The notes beneath the pieces were generated by a model. The model was not told the origin of the DNA, searched no databases, and saw only the letters and a list, made by a program, of their open reading frames with translations. DNA of 64,000 bases, taken from assembly GCF_002159265.1 (NCBI RefSeq), contig NZ_NFHG01000001.1, positions 310,001 to 374,000 on the forward strand, written 5' to 3'. This stretch comes from Flavonifractor sp. An82. Lineage in GTDB: Bacteria; Bacillota; Clostridia; Oscillospirales; Oscillospiraceae. Shown here piece after piece: positions 23,552 through 32,522 of the stretch. Each line of letters begins with the position of its first letter. The first letter of the stretch is position 1. Position numbers and translations under genes: made by a program.

Positions 23552-25270
23552 ATGCCAACCAGTTGCTTTTGTGCGTAGAGATAAGAATTTCCGATATATT
23601 CCATCCTCTTGTAATAATTCAGCGTGCCTTCCTCGTTGAACGATTTTTCCGTGATCTATCACAACAATTTGATCTGCATTCCTGACAGTACTCAGTCGGT
23701 GCGCAATCGAAATTAAAGTTTTGTTTTTTGTCAACTCCTGGATGGCAGATAAAAGTGCCTGCTCATTCTCCGGGTCCACGCTGGAAGTCGCTTCGTCCAA
23801 GATGATGATGGGAGCATCTTTCAAAATGGCCCTGGCGATGGAAATACGCTGCTTTTCTCCACCGGAGAGAGTTGAGCCACCCTCCCCGATGATCGTGTCG
23901 TACCCATCCGGGAGGGACAAAATGAAGTCGTGGCAGCAGGCCCGTTTTGCAGCCTCCACCACCTGTTCATGGGTGGCTTCCGGCCGACCAAACCGGATGT
24001 TGTTTTCCACAGAGTCGTGAAAGAGGTACACATTCTGAAAGACCATGCTGATGTATTCCAGCACGCTGTCCGCAGTATAATCCCGCACATCTTTTCCGCC
24101 GATCCGAACTGTCCCTTCCTGCACATCCCAAAAGCGGGCAATCAGATTGCAGAGTGTAGTCTTGCCGCTGCCGGAGGGCCCTACAATCGCGCAGGTGGTA
24201 TGCTCCGGGATTTCCATCGAAATATCATAGATTACCCGTCGATTCCCATAGCCAAATGAGATATGTTCCAGAGAAATACCATAGTGGGACACAATCAGTT
24301 TCTCCGTGCTGGTATCCATCTTTGGAATATCGGTGACTTCCTCCAGTCGGTCCAGTTCTGTATTGATCTTTTTGCTCAGAAAGGCGCTGTTGCCCATTGT
24401 CTCCAAATCGGAATAAACCGTAAACGCACAGAACAGGAAAGTCAGGCAATAAGGCAGGCTGATTTGCCCCGCCAGATACAGCAGAGCTGCCGCCGCAATC
24501 AGCACACAACTCATGAGCTTAAAGGTCAGCCCATAGAAACGGAGGACACCAGCCGTAGCCTTTTCCTGGCCGTAGTCCGCATCCCATTTTTTCTGGAACG
24601 CAACGCGGACTTCCCGCTGTCCTTCGTCACCTTTAGAGAAAGAACGCAACACCGAAATACCCCGTATGTATTCCATCACCTTACCGACCAGGTGCTCCTG
24701 GGCCTCCTGGTAAATGGGGGCATATTGAGCAGCACGAAACCTCACCCAGCGCAGGACCAGCATCCCAAGCGCCAGCCCCACAAGGCTCAATCCCGCAATC
24801 ACCGGGCTGAAAAAGAACATCATCACGGACATCAGTACAGCCATAGCCACACCACTGGTCATCTGCTCAATCGCCAGCATGGAGTAGCCCTCCAGGTCGG
24901 CAATCGTGGTGGTGAGCATGGCCTGGATGGTGCCCAGGTTTTGTTCTGAGAAATATCCCATGGGTGCCTGTTTCAATCGTTCCCCAATCTCCAGACGGTA
25001 ATCCCGAAAAATGTCATAGCCAGTCCCGCTCATGGTGCGGTCATACATCCACTGGAAAAAGAAATGGCCCAGTACGCTGCCCAGAATTACGCCAAAAGCC
25101 TGCTCGATGATGCCCGGCGAGAGTTTATCCAGATGGACCAGAATCCAGAATACACCGAACATCATAAACCCGTTGAAGAATGATTTCAGAATGTTGCAGA
25201 CGATTCCTGCAACGATTTTTCCACGGCTGTTTCCCGCAATCTTAAAGACGCGACGAATCATTTCAAACAT
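23546..25270 (-). CDS. ABC transporter permease-ATPase, second partner (YbtQ/IrtB-like), module 2
   Basis: A 574-residue half transporter: six membrane helices then Walker A VGPSGSGKTT, signature LSGGEKQRI and Walker B IILDEATSSVDPENE. The ATG at 25270 behind AAGGAGG overlaps the end of the partner gene by 8 bases. It belongs to the same class as 17047-18810 and 34307-36043. It is transcribed away from its tetR gene, unlike in modules 1 and 3, so the pair was inverted or arranged differently in module 2. Confidence 0.85.
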   Translation of the reverse strand: MFEMIRRVFKIAGNSRGKIVAGIVCNILKSFFNGFMMFGVFWILVHLDKLSPGIIEQAFGVILGSVLGHFFFQWMYDRTMSGTGYDIFRDYRLEIGERLKQAPMGYFSEQNLGTIQAMLTTTIADLEGYSMLAIEQMTSGVAMAVLMSVMMFFFSPVIAGLSLVGLALGMLVLRWVRFRAAQYAPIYQEAQEHLVGKVMEYIRGISVLRSFSKGDEGQREVRVAFQKKWDADYGQEKATAGVLRFYGLTFKLMSCVLIAAAALLYLAGQISLPYCLTFLFCAFTVYSDLETMGNSAFLSKKINTELDRLEEVTDIPKMDTSTEKLIVSHYGISLEHISFGYGNRRVIYDISMEIPEHTTCAIVGPSGSGKTTLCNLIARFWDVQEGTVRIGGKDVRDYTADSVLEYISMVFQNVYLFHDSVENNIRFGRPEATHEQVVEAAKRACCHDFILSLPDGYDTIIGEGGSTLSGGEKQRISIARAILKDAPIIILDEATSSVDPENEQALLSAIQELTKNKTLISIAHRLSTVRNADQIVVIDHGKIVQRGRHAELLQEDGIYRKFLSLRTKATGWHL

Positions 25271-27014
25271 CTTCTGCGCCTCCTTCCATAGAGCCGGCGT
25301 AGTCCTGCCACATCTTTCGATAAAGGGGGCAGCTTTGCAGAAGCTCCTCCTGGATGCCTCGGCCCACAATCTCGCCGTTAGAAACAACCAATATTTGGTC
25401 GGCATTGCGGATCGTATTCAGCCGGTGAGCTACGACAATCAGAGATTTTCCCGCCACCAGTTTGCTGATGGCCTGCTGGATCAGTGCCTCGTTCTCAGGG
25501 TCGGCATAGGCGGTTGCCTCGTCCAAAATGATGACGGATGCCTTTTTGAGCATGGCCCGCGCAATGGTGATGCGCTGCCGCTCTCCACCGGAAAGCCGGT
25601 CCCCGGCATCACCGGCCATGGTATCATAGCCCTGTTCTAACTGCATGATAAAGTCATGGCAGTTGGCGGCTTTGGCGGCAGCCTCTACTTCCTCGTCGCT
25701 GGCATCAGGGTTTCCCATACGGATGTTTTCCCGAATAGATTTGTCAAAGAGAAAATTGTCCTGGGCCACATAGCTGATCTCACTCATAAGCTGTCCGAAC
25801 GGAATGCTGCGAATATCCTGCCCGCCAAAACGGACCGTACCAGAGGTCGCATCCCAAAAGCCGGCCATCAGTTTGGCAATCGTGGACTTCCCGGAGCCGG
25901 ATGGACCGACAATGGCTGTCATGGTACCGGGTTGTGTCTGGAATGAGATACCGTGGAGGACTTCGGCTTCGTTGTAAGCAAAACGAACATCCTCAAATTG
26001 GAAGCCCTGTGATCCAAGTTCTGCGGACTTCGTGGGGCGAACAAGTTCCGGCGTCTTCAAAAAGGCAGTGACCTGTTCCAGATTACCCTTGATCATGCTG
26101 ACCTGCTCCATGGCCTCGGAGACCTTCATCAGCGGCGCAATAAAACCCAGAGGCACTACCAGAGCTACCAGAAAGACAGGGAGAGAAAGACCTCCCTCCA
26201 TATAGAGCCACGCTCCCACTGGAAGGGTCCCCAAAAGCGTAGAGGGTAGAACAGCCCGGGCTGCTGCGTTCCAAAGCCAGCATTGGCTCCACCATGCCAT
26301 GGTGGAGTCGTGGAAGTAACAGACCGAATCAGCATATTTTCCATAGGAAGCTGCGGATCGGTTGAACGCCTTGATGACCTGAATGCCGTTGACATACTCC
26401 ACCAAGGCGCTGTTCATCTCATTGGCGGAGCGCATATAGTTCTCCATGCGAGGTCCGTAACCACGCATCATGGCAGCAAAAAAGAAGGTTCCCAGTGGAA
26501 TTGTCACCAGTGCAGCCAGCCCCATCCGCCAATCCAACAGGAAAATTAGGAGAATACTGCACAGAGGTGCGGCGATGTTGGATGGCAGTTCCGGCATGAA
26601 ATGGGCCATGGAGTCCTCCAGCTTCGCCACATTGTCCACAATCAGATTTTTGAAAGTTCCGGTGGGCGTTTCCAGCATGACACCCATGGGGACCTTCGCC
26701 ATCCGGTCCGTAATGGCCTCCCGGATATTTTTCAGTATGGTAAAGGAAATTTTGTGGGACATTAGGGAAGACCGCCAGGTAAGCAGCATTTTTATGATCT
26801 GGCAAACTGCGGAGCCTCCGCAGAGAAACAATACCAGCGTGGGCGTTGCAGTCCCCTGGTACAAGGCGTCCGCGAGGACAGCCACCATTAAAAACGGGCC
26901 CATGCCAAACAGTTCTCCCAAGACAGCCAGGAAGATGGAGAGACGCATTTTACCGTTGCTCTCTCCCACAAAAGCAAAGAGCTGACGAATTGTTCCCGCT
27001 TCTTTCGACTTCAT
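25263..27014 (-). CDS. ABC transporter permease-ATPase, first partner (YbtP/IrtA-like), module 2
   Basis: A 583-residue half transporter: six membrane helices then Walker A VGPSGSGKST, signature LSGGERQRI and Walker B IILDEATAYADPENE, with the same atypical D-loop as the other first partners. The ATG at 27014 was chosen because AGGAGG lies 7 bases upstream. It diverges from the TetR gene across a 126-base region containing a 26-bp palindrome. No GTTAG-N6-CTAAC site precedes it, so TetR may be its main regulator. Confidence 0.85.
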   Translation of the reverse strand: MKSKEAGTIRQLFAFVGESNGKMRLSIFLAVLGELFGMGPFLMVAVLADALYQGTATPTLVLFLCGGSAVCQIIKMLLTWRSSLMSHKISFTILKNIREAITDRMAKVPMGVMLETPTGTFKNLIVDNVAKLEDSMAHFMPELPSNIAAPLCSILLIFLLDWRMGLAALVTIPLGTFFFAAMMRGYGPRMENYMRSANEMNSALVEYVNGIQVIKAFNRSAASYGKYADSVCYFHDSTMAWWSQCWLWNAAARAVLPSTLLGTLPVGAWLYMEGGLSLPVFLVALVVPLGFIAPLMKVSEAMEQVSMIKGNLEQVTAFLKTPELVRPTKSAELGSQGFQFEDVRFAYNEAEVLHGISFQTQPGTMTAIVGPSGSGKSTIAKLMAGFWDATSGTVRFGGQDIRSIPFGQLMSEISYVAQDNFLFDKSIRENIRMGNPDASDEEVEAAAKAANCHDFIMQLEQGYDTMAGDAGDRLSGGERQRITIARAMLKKASVIILDEATAYADPENEALIQQAISKLVAGKSLIVVAHRLNTIRNADQILVVSNGEIVGRGIQEELLQSCPLYRKMWQDYAGSMEGGAEDV

Positions 27015-27088
27015 AACCAGCCTCCTTTCAGGCCACAAAAAATACAAGGAGGGTATTGCAATTTCAAGTACCCTGTGCTAAAATCTAA

Positions 27089-27114
27089 ATTACAGCGTAA
27101 TATTACAGTGTAAT
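27089..27114. promoter_or_regulatory. 26-bp palindromic operator between ABC pair 2 and tetR 2
   Basis: ATTACA and TGTAAT outer arms enclose an inner palindromic core GTAATATTAC, with two mismatched pairs per arm. It lies in the divergent region and its sequence differs from the palindromes before the other two tetR genes. It is a likely binding site for the TetR protein at 27141, controlling both directions. Confidence 0.7.
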
Positions 27115-27140
27115 TTTAGTATAGGACGGAGGGACAGCAA

Positions 27141-27758
27141 ATGTCAAGAGACTTTCAGCAGACCCACGAAAATCTTTTGCTCTGCGCCCAAAAGCACTTT
27201 CTGGAATATGGTTTTGAGCGGGCCAGCATCCGGGAGATCTGCAAGGACGCCCATGTGACCAACGGAGCTTTTTATAACCACTTTGAAGATAAGGAGGCTC
27301 TGTTTGGCGCGCTGGTGGAGCCTGTTGTCCAGGAAGTCAAGGCCATCTACGAGGCATCGGTAAATGAGCACATGGAACTGGCAAAGACAGATGACTTGAA
27401 ATCCCTCTGGAAACTGTCGGAGAAAACGCTGTCGGCCATTATCGAATACATCTATGAGCATTTTGATGTGTTCCGGCTACTTCTTATGCGGGCGGAGGGC
27501 ACGCGGTATTCCTCCTTTTTGGATGATGTTGTCTGTCTGGAAACCCAGGTCACGCTGAAATTTTTTGCGGAACTGAGATCCCGGGGTATCCAGGTCCGCG
27601 AATTGGCAGAAGAGGAATGGCATATTCTGCTCCATTCGTATTTTGCATCCCTGGCGGAAGTAGTCATGCACGATTTTCCAAAAGAGGCAGCATTGAAATA
27701 CGCCCATACGCTTGTATCCTTTTTTAACTCCGGATGGCAGACAATTTTGGGGATTTGA
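27141..27758 (+). CDS. TetR family regulator (module 2)
   Basis: A 205-residue TetR protein with the helix-turn-helix at residues about 8-50 (HFLEYGFERASIREICKDA, TNGAFYNHF) and a ligand domain clearly related to that of 14561-15178 (for example LRLLMRAEGTRYSSF matching LLLCRAEGTGYEQF). CGGAGG precedes the ATG. It probably represses itself and the divergent ABC pair through the 26-bp palindrome. Its stop codon lies inside the terminator hairpin that follows. Confidence 0.88.
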   Translation: MSRDFQQTHENLLLCAQKHFLEYGFERASIREICKDAHVTNGAFYNHFEDKEALFGALVEPVVQEVKAIYEASVNEHMELAKTDDLKSLWKLSEKTLSAIIEYIYEHFDVFRLLLMRAEGTRYSSFLDDVVCLETQVTLKFFAELRSRGIQVRELAEEEWHILLHSYFASLAEVVMHDFPKEAALKYAHTLVSFFNSGWQTILGI

Positions 27759-27772
27759 TCCCCAAAATTTTT
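27743..27772 (+). terminator. Intrinsic terminator of tetR 2
   Basis: A perfect 12-bp stem (AATTTTGGGGAT with its complement) with a TTG loop and a T-run. It overlaps the last codons of tetR and insulates it from the ECF operon, whose operator begins 9 bases later. Confidence 0.85.
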
Positions 27773-27780
27773 GCACAATA

Positions 27781-27796
27781 GTTAGCATCCACTAAC
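27781..27796 (+). promoter_or_regulatory. GTTAG-N6-CTAAC operator (site f) before ECF operon 2
   Basis: GTTAG-CATCCA-CTAAC, flanked by A and T to give a 6-bp arm on each side, lies 87 bases before the S component start. A good promoter is not obvious between the terminator and this site. Confidence 0.68.
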
Positions 27797-27882
27797 TAAA
27801 CGACATGGAGGTGAAACCGCAGTGTCCCCTTTGCGCGGGGTATTGCAACACTCAATTCTTTTCAGAAAGGACATATTCAATA

Positions 27883-28470
27883 ATGGAAACCACAAAAAAG
27901 CTCACAGGTAAAGACCTAATCAATGTTGGCATTTACACAGCCATGACCCTTGTTATTTTCTTTGTTGTCGGCCTGCTTACCGCACTGCCGGTGGTCTACC
28001 CGTTCCTGTTCATAATTTGGCCCATCGTCTGCGGCATTCCTATGATGCTTTACTATACCAAGATTCAGAAGTTTGGTATGCTGACCATCACAGGTATCAT
28101 CGGCGGCATCTTTTTCTATCTGATCGGCTACGGCTGGATCGGCCTGCTCGGCTGGGTGCTCGGCGGCATTCTAAGCGATGTCGTGCTCAAAATCGGCGGC
28201 TATCAGAAATTCAAGGTCACTGTTCTGAGCTATGCCTGCTTTTGCCTCGGTATCATGGGCTGCCCCGCCAATCTCTGGTTTGCCGGCGAAGCGTATTGGG
28301 AAAACATCCACACCTCTATGGGCGATCAGTACGCAAACACCTTGCAATCCCTGATGCCTTCCTGGATGTTGTATGTGGGCTTTGCGCTACTGTTTGTGGG
28401 CGGTATTCTGGGCGCGCTGCTGGGGCATAAAATGTTGAAAAAACACTTTGAGAGAGCTGGCATTGTGTAA
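27883..28470 (+). CDS. ECF transporter S component, Trep_Strep/MptD family (module 2)
   Basis: A 195-residue membrane protein with about six helices and the same pattern as 19984-20586 (KLTGKDLINVGIY at the start, YGWIGLLGWVLGGILSDVV, and GALLGHKMLKKHFERAGIV at the end). The ATG at 27883 follows AAAGGA. It binds the substrate of the second ECF importer. Divergence from the module-1 protein is considerable outside these motifs, so the two may prefer different ligands. Confidence 0.88.
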   Translation: METTKKLTGKDLINVGIYTAMTLVIFFVVGLLTALPVVYPFLFIIWPIVCGIPMMLYYTKIQKFGMLTITGIIGGIFFYLIGYGWIGLLGWVLGGILSDVVLKIGGYQKFKVTVLSYACFCLGIMGCPANLWFAGEAYWENIHTSMGDQYANTLQSLMPSWMLYVGFALLFVGGILGALLGHKMLKKHFERAGIV

Positions 28471-29201
28471 TGGAGCAGCTTCAAGCGGTTATTGAAAACA
28501 GAACAGGCTTTTGCTTGGACCCACGAACCAAGCTGCTGCTGATGGCCGTTGTCGCTACCGCAGAATTTCTATACAGCCACACCGCTTTTATGATTGTGGT
28601 GGCGATGATCCCTTTTATCCTGCTGTTGACTAACCGGCAGTATAAGACGGCAACCGTGTTCTTTTGCCTGTTCGCAGCGGGGCTGTTTGTGCAGGCTATC
28701 CAGAACTCGGTACAGTTCCCGATGATCGTCAATATGCTGGTAGTTCTGCTGGTAGGGCTGGTCCTGCGGCTGTTTCCGGCCTTTGTGATGGGGGCCTACA
28801 TCATCAAATCTACTACAGCCAGCGAGTGCATTACCGCGCTGGGCAGGATGCATATTGGGCGGCAGATCACCATTCCGCTCTCCGTCCTGTTTCGTTTTAT
28901 CCCTACCATGCAGGAGGAATCGGCCGCCATCAAGGACGCCATGCGGATGCGGGAGGTCCAGTTCGGGACAAAGAAATTCTGGCAAAACCCCGCGGCCCTG
29001 ATTGAATACCGTTTTATTCCCCTGATGATCTCGGTGGTCAAAATCGGGGATGATCTCTCTGCGGCGGCCCTGACCCGCGGCCTGGATAACCCGGTCCGGC
29101 GCACCAATATCACAAAGGTCGGTTTTACCGGCTGGGACCTGCTGACGGTACTGATCGCCGGAACTGCGCTACTCTCTACATACTTTTTCAGTCCATGGTA
29201 A
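28470..29201 (+). CDS. ECF transporter T component (EcfT), module 2
   Basis: A 243-residue membrane protein with FCLDPRTKLLLMAVVATAEF at the start and the ATPase-coupling region (MREVQFGTKKFW, then ALTRGLDNPVRR). The ATG shares one base with the stop of the S component gene. It scaffolds the S component on the double ATPase encoded 12 bases downstream. Confidence 0.87.
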   Translation: MEQLQAVIENRTGFCLDPRTKLLLMAVVATAEFLYSHTAFMIVVAMIPFILLLTNRQYKTATVFFCLFAAGLFVQAIQNSVQFPMIVNMLVVLLVGLVLRLFPAFVMGAYIIKSTTASECITALGRMHIGRQITIPLSVLFRFIPTMQEESAAIKDAMRMREVQFGTKKFWQNPAALIEYRFIPLMISVVKIGDDLSAAALTRGLDNPVRRTNITKVGFTGWDLLTVLIAGTALLSTYFFSPW

Positions 29202-29213
29202 GGAGGTGATACT

Positions 29214-30716
29214 GTGATCGAATTGAAAGATGTTTCCTTTACTTATGAGAGCGGAGAAACCGAGAACAACCTGAGCCATATCAACCTAACAATCCGGGAT
29301 GGCGAAACCATCCTGCTCTGTGGAGAGTCCGGCTGCGGCAAGACGACGCTGACCCGGCTGATCAACGGCCTGATTCCGCATTACTACGGCGGGAAATTGA
29401 CTGGGCAAGTTCTTTTAGATGGGAAAGAGTTAAAAAACTATCCTCTTTATCAAATCGGACAGCGGGTAGGATCTGTATTCCAAAATCCAAGGACGCAATT
29501 CTACAATGTAGATACTACCAGCGAGATCGTTTTTGGGTGTGAAAACATGGCTCTGCCGGTCTCGGAAATGAGGGAACGTCTGGAAAAAACTGTTCATAGT
29601 CTCAAGCTGGAAAAACTGCTGAATCGGAGCTTATTTGCCCTGTCCGGTGGAGAAAAACAGAAAATCGCCTGCGCCTCTGCCGACGCAATCCACCCGGACA
29701 TCTTTGTGCTGGACGAGCCATCCTCCAACCTGGATATTGCCACCATCGAAGATTTAATTGGTGTGATCCGGCACTGGCAGTCCGAGAAAAAGACGGTGAT
29801 CGTCGCGGAACACCGGCTTTATTATCTTGTTCCCTATGCAGACCGAATTCTCTACATGAAGCACGGAAGTATTGTACAAGAATTTACCGGGGCAGAATTC
29901 CAAAAATTACCGCCCGATAAATTGCAGGGAATGGGGCTGCGGGCACTGGACCCATTCCATCTGCCCCCAGAGGCCGCTCCCAAACCGGCCGCTCCGCAAC
30001 TACATATCAAGGGGTTCCAGTTCTCCTATGAAAAGCACGGCCCCCTCAATGTGGATATTCCAGACCTGACCCTGCCCCAAGGGGAGATCATTGGCATCAT
30101 CGGGAATAACGGTGCGGGAAAATCCACCTTTGCCCGGTGTCTGTGCGGCTTGGATAAAAAAGCAAAAGGTGTGCTTGAAATGGATGGGGTCCCCTATGAC
30201 GCAAAGCAACGCAGGCATATCTCCTATATGGTTATGCAGGATGTAAACCACCAGCTATTTACGGAAGATGTGCTGGACGAGTTGCTGCTCAGTATGGGCG
30301 GCGAAGACGAGAAAGCGGATACGACCCGTGCCAAGGAGATACTGAACAGCCTTGACCTGCTGGACAAAATAAAACTGCACCCCATGTCCCTGTCCGGTGG
30401 TGAAAAACAGAGGGTGGCGATTGGCAGTGCAGTAGCTTCGGGCAAAAAGATCCTGATATTTGACGAGCCTACCAGCGGATTGGATTACCGGCATATGCTG
30501 GAGGTGTCGGACAACTTAAACCACCTAAAAGAGATGGGAAAGTGCCTGTTTCTGATCACACATGACCCGGAACTCATTTATAAATGCTGCACCTACCTGT
30601 TGTTCATTCAGGGGAGCAAGGTGCTGTGGCATCGGCCGATGGACGGGGATGCAGTGAGTCTCTTGCGGGCTTTCTTCTCCCACGAGCAAGGAAATGGTGC
30701 GTGCAATGCCTCCTGA
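29214..30716 (+). CDS. ECF transporter double ATPase (EcfA-EcfA fusion), module 2
   Basis: A 500-residue protein with two ATPase domains: Walker A CGESGCGKTT, LSGGEKQKI and IFVLDEPSS in the first; IGNNGAGKST, LSGGEKQRV and ILIFDEPTS in the second. The GTG start follows AAGGAGGTG. It drives the second ECF importer. Its end overlaps the start of the following DtxR gene by about 23 bases, so the repressor is translationally coupled to the importer. Confidence 0.88.
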   Translation: MIELKDVSFTYESGETENNLSHINLTIRDGETILLCGESGCGKTTLTRLINGLIPHYYGGKLTGQVLLDGKELKNYPLYQIGQRVGSVFQNPRTQFYNVDTTSEIVFGCENMALPVSEMRERLEKTVHSLKLEKLLNRSLFALSGGEKQKIACASADAIHPDIFVLDEPSSNLDIATIEDLIGVIRHWQSEKKTVIVAEHRLYYLVPYADRILYMKHGSIVQEFTGAEFQKLPPDKLQGMGLRALDPFHLPPEAAPKPAAPQLHIKGFQFSYEKHGPLNVDIPDLTLPQGEIIGIIGNNGAGKSTFARCLCGLDKKAKGVLEMDGVPYDAKQRRHISYMVMQDVNHQLFTEDVLDELLLSMGGEDEKADTTRAKEILNSLDLLDKIKLHPMSLSGGEKQRVAIGSAVASGKKILIFDEPTSGLDYRHMLEVSDNLNHLKEMGKCLFLITHDPELIYKCCTYLLFIQGSKVLWHRPMDGDAVSLLRAFFSHEQGNGACNAS

Positions 30717-31086
30717 TAAAAAACTGTACGCGTCCGGTGAGGATTACTTGGAGGCCATACTTGTTCTCCATAAGAAGACGGGCATGGTGCGCTCCGTGGA
30801 TGTCGCCCGGCACATGGAGGTGTCCAAGCCAAGCGTGTGCCATGCGGTGGCGACCCTGCGGGACGGGGGCTTCCTGACGATGGACAGCGACTATTTCCTG
30901 CACTTGACCGATGTGGGCCGGGAAGTGGCGGAGCAGATCTACGAAAAGCACCGTTTCTTTACCGAGCGCCTAATTGCAGCAGGTGTGGACCCGGAAACCG
31001 CTGAGAAAGATGCCTGCCGGATCGAGCACGTCATCAGTGATGAAAGTTTCGAGAGGCTGAAAGCCGCCGCGAAAACAGAATCGTAA
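30694..31086 (+). CDS. Compact DtxR/MntR-family metal-dependent repressor (module 2)
   Basis: A 130-residue paralogue of 22695-23063 (126 residues if the ATG at 30706 is used). The ligand set is the same: Asp and Glu in GEDYLEAI, His in YEKHRFF, and Cys, Glu, His in DACRIEHVI. The extra N-terminal residues before LYASGEDY come from the overlap with the ATPase gene. Much of its DNA is almost identical to the other two copies, which suggests recent duplication or gene conversion. Confidence 0.87.
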   Translation: MVRAMPPDKKLYASGEDYLEAILVLHKKTGMVRSVDVARHMEVSKPSVCHAVATLRDGGFLTMDSDYFLHLTDVGREVAEQIYEKHRFFTERLIAAGVDPETAEKDACRIEHVISDESFERLKAAAKTES

Positions 31087-31093
31087 GCACAGC

Positions 31094-31128
31094 AAAGGGA
31101 GGAGGCCGTGCAGGCGGCCGCCTCCCTT
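31094..31128 (+). terminator. Intercistronic hairpin, dtxR to wHTH, module 2
   Basis: A 15-bp stem with one mismatch (AAAGGGAGG and GGCCG on the left) and a 5-6-base loop. It occupies the same place as the hairpins in modules 1 and 3, but has no T-run, so it may act on RNA stability or translation rather than termination. Confidence 0.55.
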
Positions 31129-31147
31129 TGCCATTGGGGGTGAAATC

Positions 31148-31573
31148 GTGGATGAAATTATCGTTATCCGGGCCGCCGATCCGGACGGTAGCGTGTTCCA
31201 GACCATCATGGATGCGCTGAAGGGTAAAAGGGCAGAGATGATCGATGTTGTCGAGCAGTCTGCTTCCGTGCTGCGTATCGGGGATCTGGAGATCCATCAC
31301 GAGCAACGCCGGGTGCTCATGGCCGGCAGGGAAGTGGAGCTCAATCATGGGGAGTATGCCATGCTCTACTGCATGGCCAGTTCACCAGGGTATGTGTTCT
31401 CCAAAGCGCAGCTCTATGAGGCCGCTTGGGGCGAGGAATATCTGCACGGGACAAACTCTGTGGAGAATACCATCTGGCGGCTGAGAAAGAAACTGGAGGA
31501 GGATCCCAGACATCCTATATATATCAAAACCGTCTTTCGGAGTGGATATAAGATAGTTAGCGGAGACTATTGA
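31148..31573 (+). CDS. Receiverless OmpR/PhoB-type winged-helix protein (module 2)
   Basis: A 141-residue paralogue of the module-1 protein: a short N-terminal segment (DEIIVIRAADPDGSVFQTIM) and a winged helix (LNHGEYAMLYCMAS, VFSKAQLYEAAWGE, SVENTIWRLRKKLE, IKTVFRSGYKI). The start is GTG. DNA-binding is expected; no receiver or kinase partner is present. The promoter of the next tetR gene begins within its last codons. Confidence 0.8.
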   Translation: MDEIIVIRAADPDGSVFQTIMDALKGKRAEMIDVVEQSASVLRIGDLEIHHEQRRVLMAGREVELNHGEYAMLYCMASSPGYVFSKAQLYEAAWGEEYLHGTNSVENTIWRLRKKLEEDPRHPIYIKTVFRSGYKIVSGDY

Positions 31574-31629
31574 CTGTTCGCTTCTTTTGTGCTATATTAA
31601 AACCACTGGTTTGAAACCGAAGGTTTTAA
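31570..31629 (+). promoter_or_regulatory. tetR 3 promoter with 33-bp palindromic operator
   Basis: A -35 TTGACT (31570-31575), an exact 17-base spacer and -10 TATATT (31593-31598) are followed by a 33-bp palindrome (31597-31629) built as TTAAAACC-N3-GGTTT-N-AAACC-N3-GGTTTTAA. Its start overlaps the -10, so TetR binding should block transcription. Confidence 0.8.
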
Positions 31630-31645
31630 TTGATGAGGTGGTCAC

Positions 31646-32281
31646 TTGGCGAAAAGAACAGCAGGTGTGACAGAAAAACTCATGGAATGCGCAAAAGAAG
31701 AATTTCTCACAAATGGATATGAGAATGCCTCTCTTAGAGTGATAGCAGAAAAAGCTGGCTCCAGCAAAGGGGCAATCTATATTCGATATCCGGACAAAGA
31801 GAGCCTGTACCGCTCCCTCGTACAGCCTGCCATGGATGCTTTTTGTGGCCTGATACAATCGGCGTTGGAGCAGTTTAACCAGTTACCCGGAGCTGAACAG
31901 ACCAGCCAAATGTATTCTTTCTCTGATCATGGCTTTTGGGCCTCAGTAGACTATATCTACGACCATTTTGACGAGTTCAAGCTGCTTTTGACCAGTGGAG
32001 AGAACAGTACATATCAGGAATTCCTCCACCGAGTCGTGGAAATAGACAATCAATGTACCATGCGCTATATTCAGGCATCTGGGAACGACGCAATCTCCAG
32101 CGGCCGCCTTACACCAGAGTTGAGCCATCTACTGTCCAGCGCCTTTTATACTGGGATGTTCGAGGTGGTCATCCATGATATGCCAAAGGATCAGGCGGTC
32201 GAGCATATCCAAAGGATGCGACGTTTCTATATCGCTGGCTGGAAATCCATCTTCTTCGGGGATGGAGGTGAAAACCATTGA
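31646..32281 (+). CDS. TetR family regulator (module 3)
   Basis: A 211-residue TetR protein with helix-turn-helix (CAKEEFLTNGYENASLRVIA, SSKGAIYIRY) and a ligand domain related to the other two TetRs (KLLLTSGENSTYQEF). The TTG at 31646 follows GAGGTGG and was preferred because no ATG fits. It overlaps the following KTR gene by 4 bases. It likely autoregulates through the 33-bp palindrome. Confidence 0.86.
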   Translation: MAKRTAGVTEKLMECAKEEFLTNGYENASLRVIAEKAGSSKGAIYIRYPDKESLYRSLVQPAMDAFCGLIQSALEQFNQLPGAEQTSQMYSFSDHGFWASVDYIYDHFDEFKLLLTSGENSTYQEFLHRVVEIDNQCTMRYIQASGNDAISSGRLTPELSHLLSSAFYTGMFEVVIHDMPKDQAVEHIQRMRRFYIAGWKSIFFGDGGENH

Positions 32282-32475
32282 GCGGGTGGATCGACCGGAG
32301 TGGCTGGATTCATTGCCCTACCTGCGGCAACAAAACTCGTACTAAGGTGAATCCAGACACAATTCTAAAGCGTTTTCCGCTGTTCTGTCCTAAATGCGGA
32401 ACGGAACACATTGTTGATGTGCAGGGACAAAACATCATATTGTCAGAGCCAGACGCCAAGACGCAGAGCCGATGA
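32278..32475 (+). CDS. Cysteine-rich KTR-type zinc ribbon protein
   Basis: A 65-residue protein with two CPxC knuckles (HCPTCGNKTR and FCPKCGTEH) that probably bind one zinc ion, matching the cysteine-rich KTR family. The TTG start overlaps the tetR stop and lies behind GGAGGTG. Such proteins are common beside TetR regulators and in mobile elements of Firmicutes; the function is unknown. It may act with the TetR protein, since the two are translationally coupled. Confidence 0.8.
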   Translation: MSGWIDRSGWIHCPTCGNKTRTKVNPDTILKRFPLFCPKCGTEHIVDVQGQNIILSEPDAKTQSR

Positions 32476-32510
32476 TGTGCAGGATAATCCTGCGAGTCAT
32501 CGGCTTTTTT
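32468..32510 (+). terminator. Intrinsic terminator after tetR 3 and KTR genes
   Basis: An outer 8-bp stem (GCCGATGA/TCATCGGC) with an inner stem (GCAGGA/TCCTGC) and six T's. It overlaps the KTR stop and separates the regulators from the ABC pair. Confidence 0.85.
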
Positions 32511-32522
32511 CTTTGGCATTTG

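Noticed and set aside
31556-31571. GTTAG-N6-CTATT, a possible eighth operator
   Set aside because: Only one arm is intact, it lies within the last codons of the winged-helix gene, and the neighbouring promoter already has its own 33-bp palindrome.
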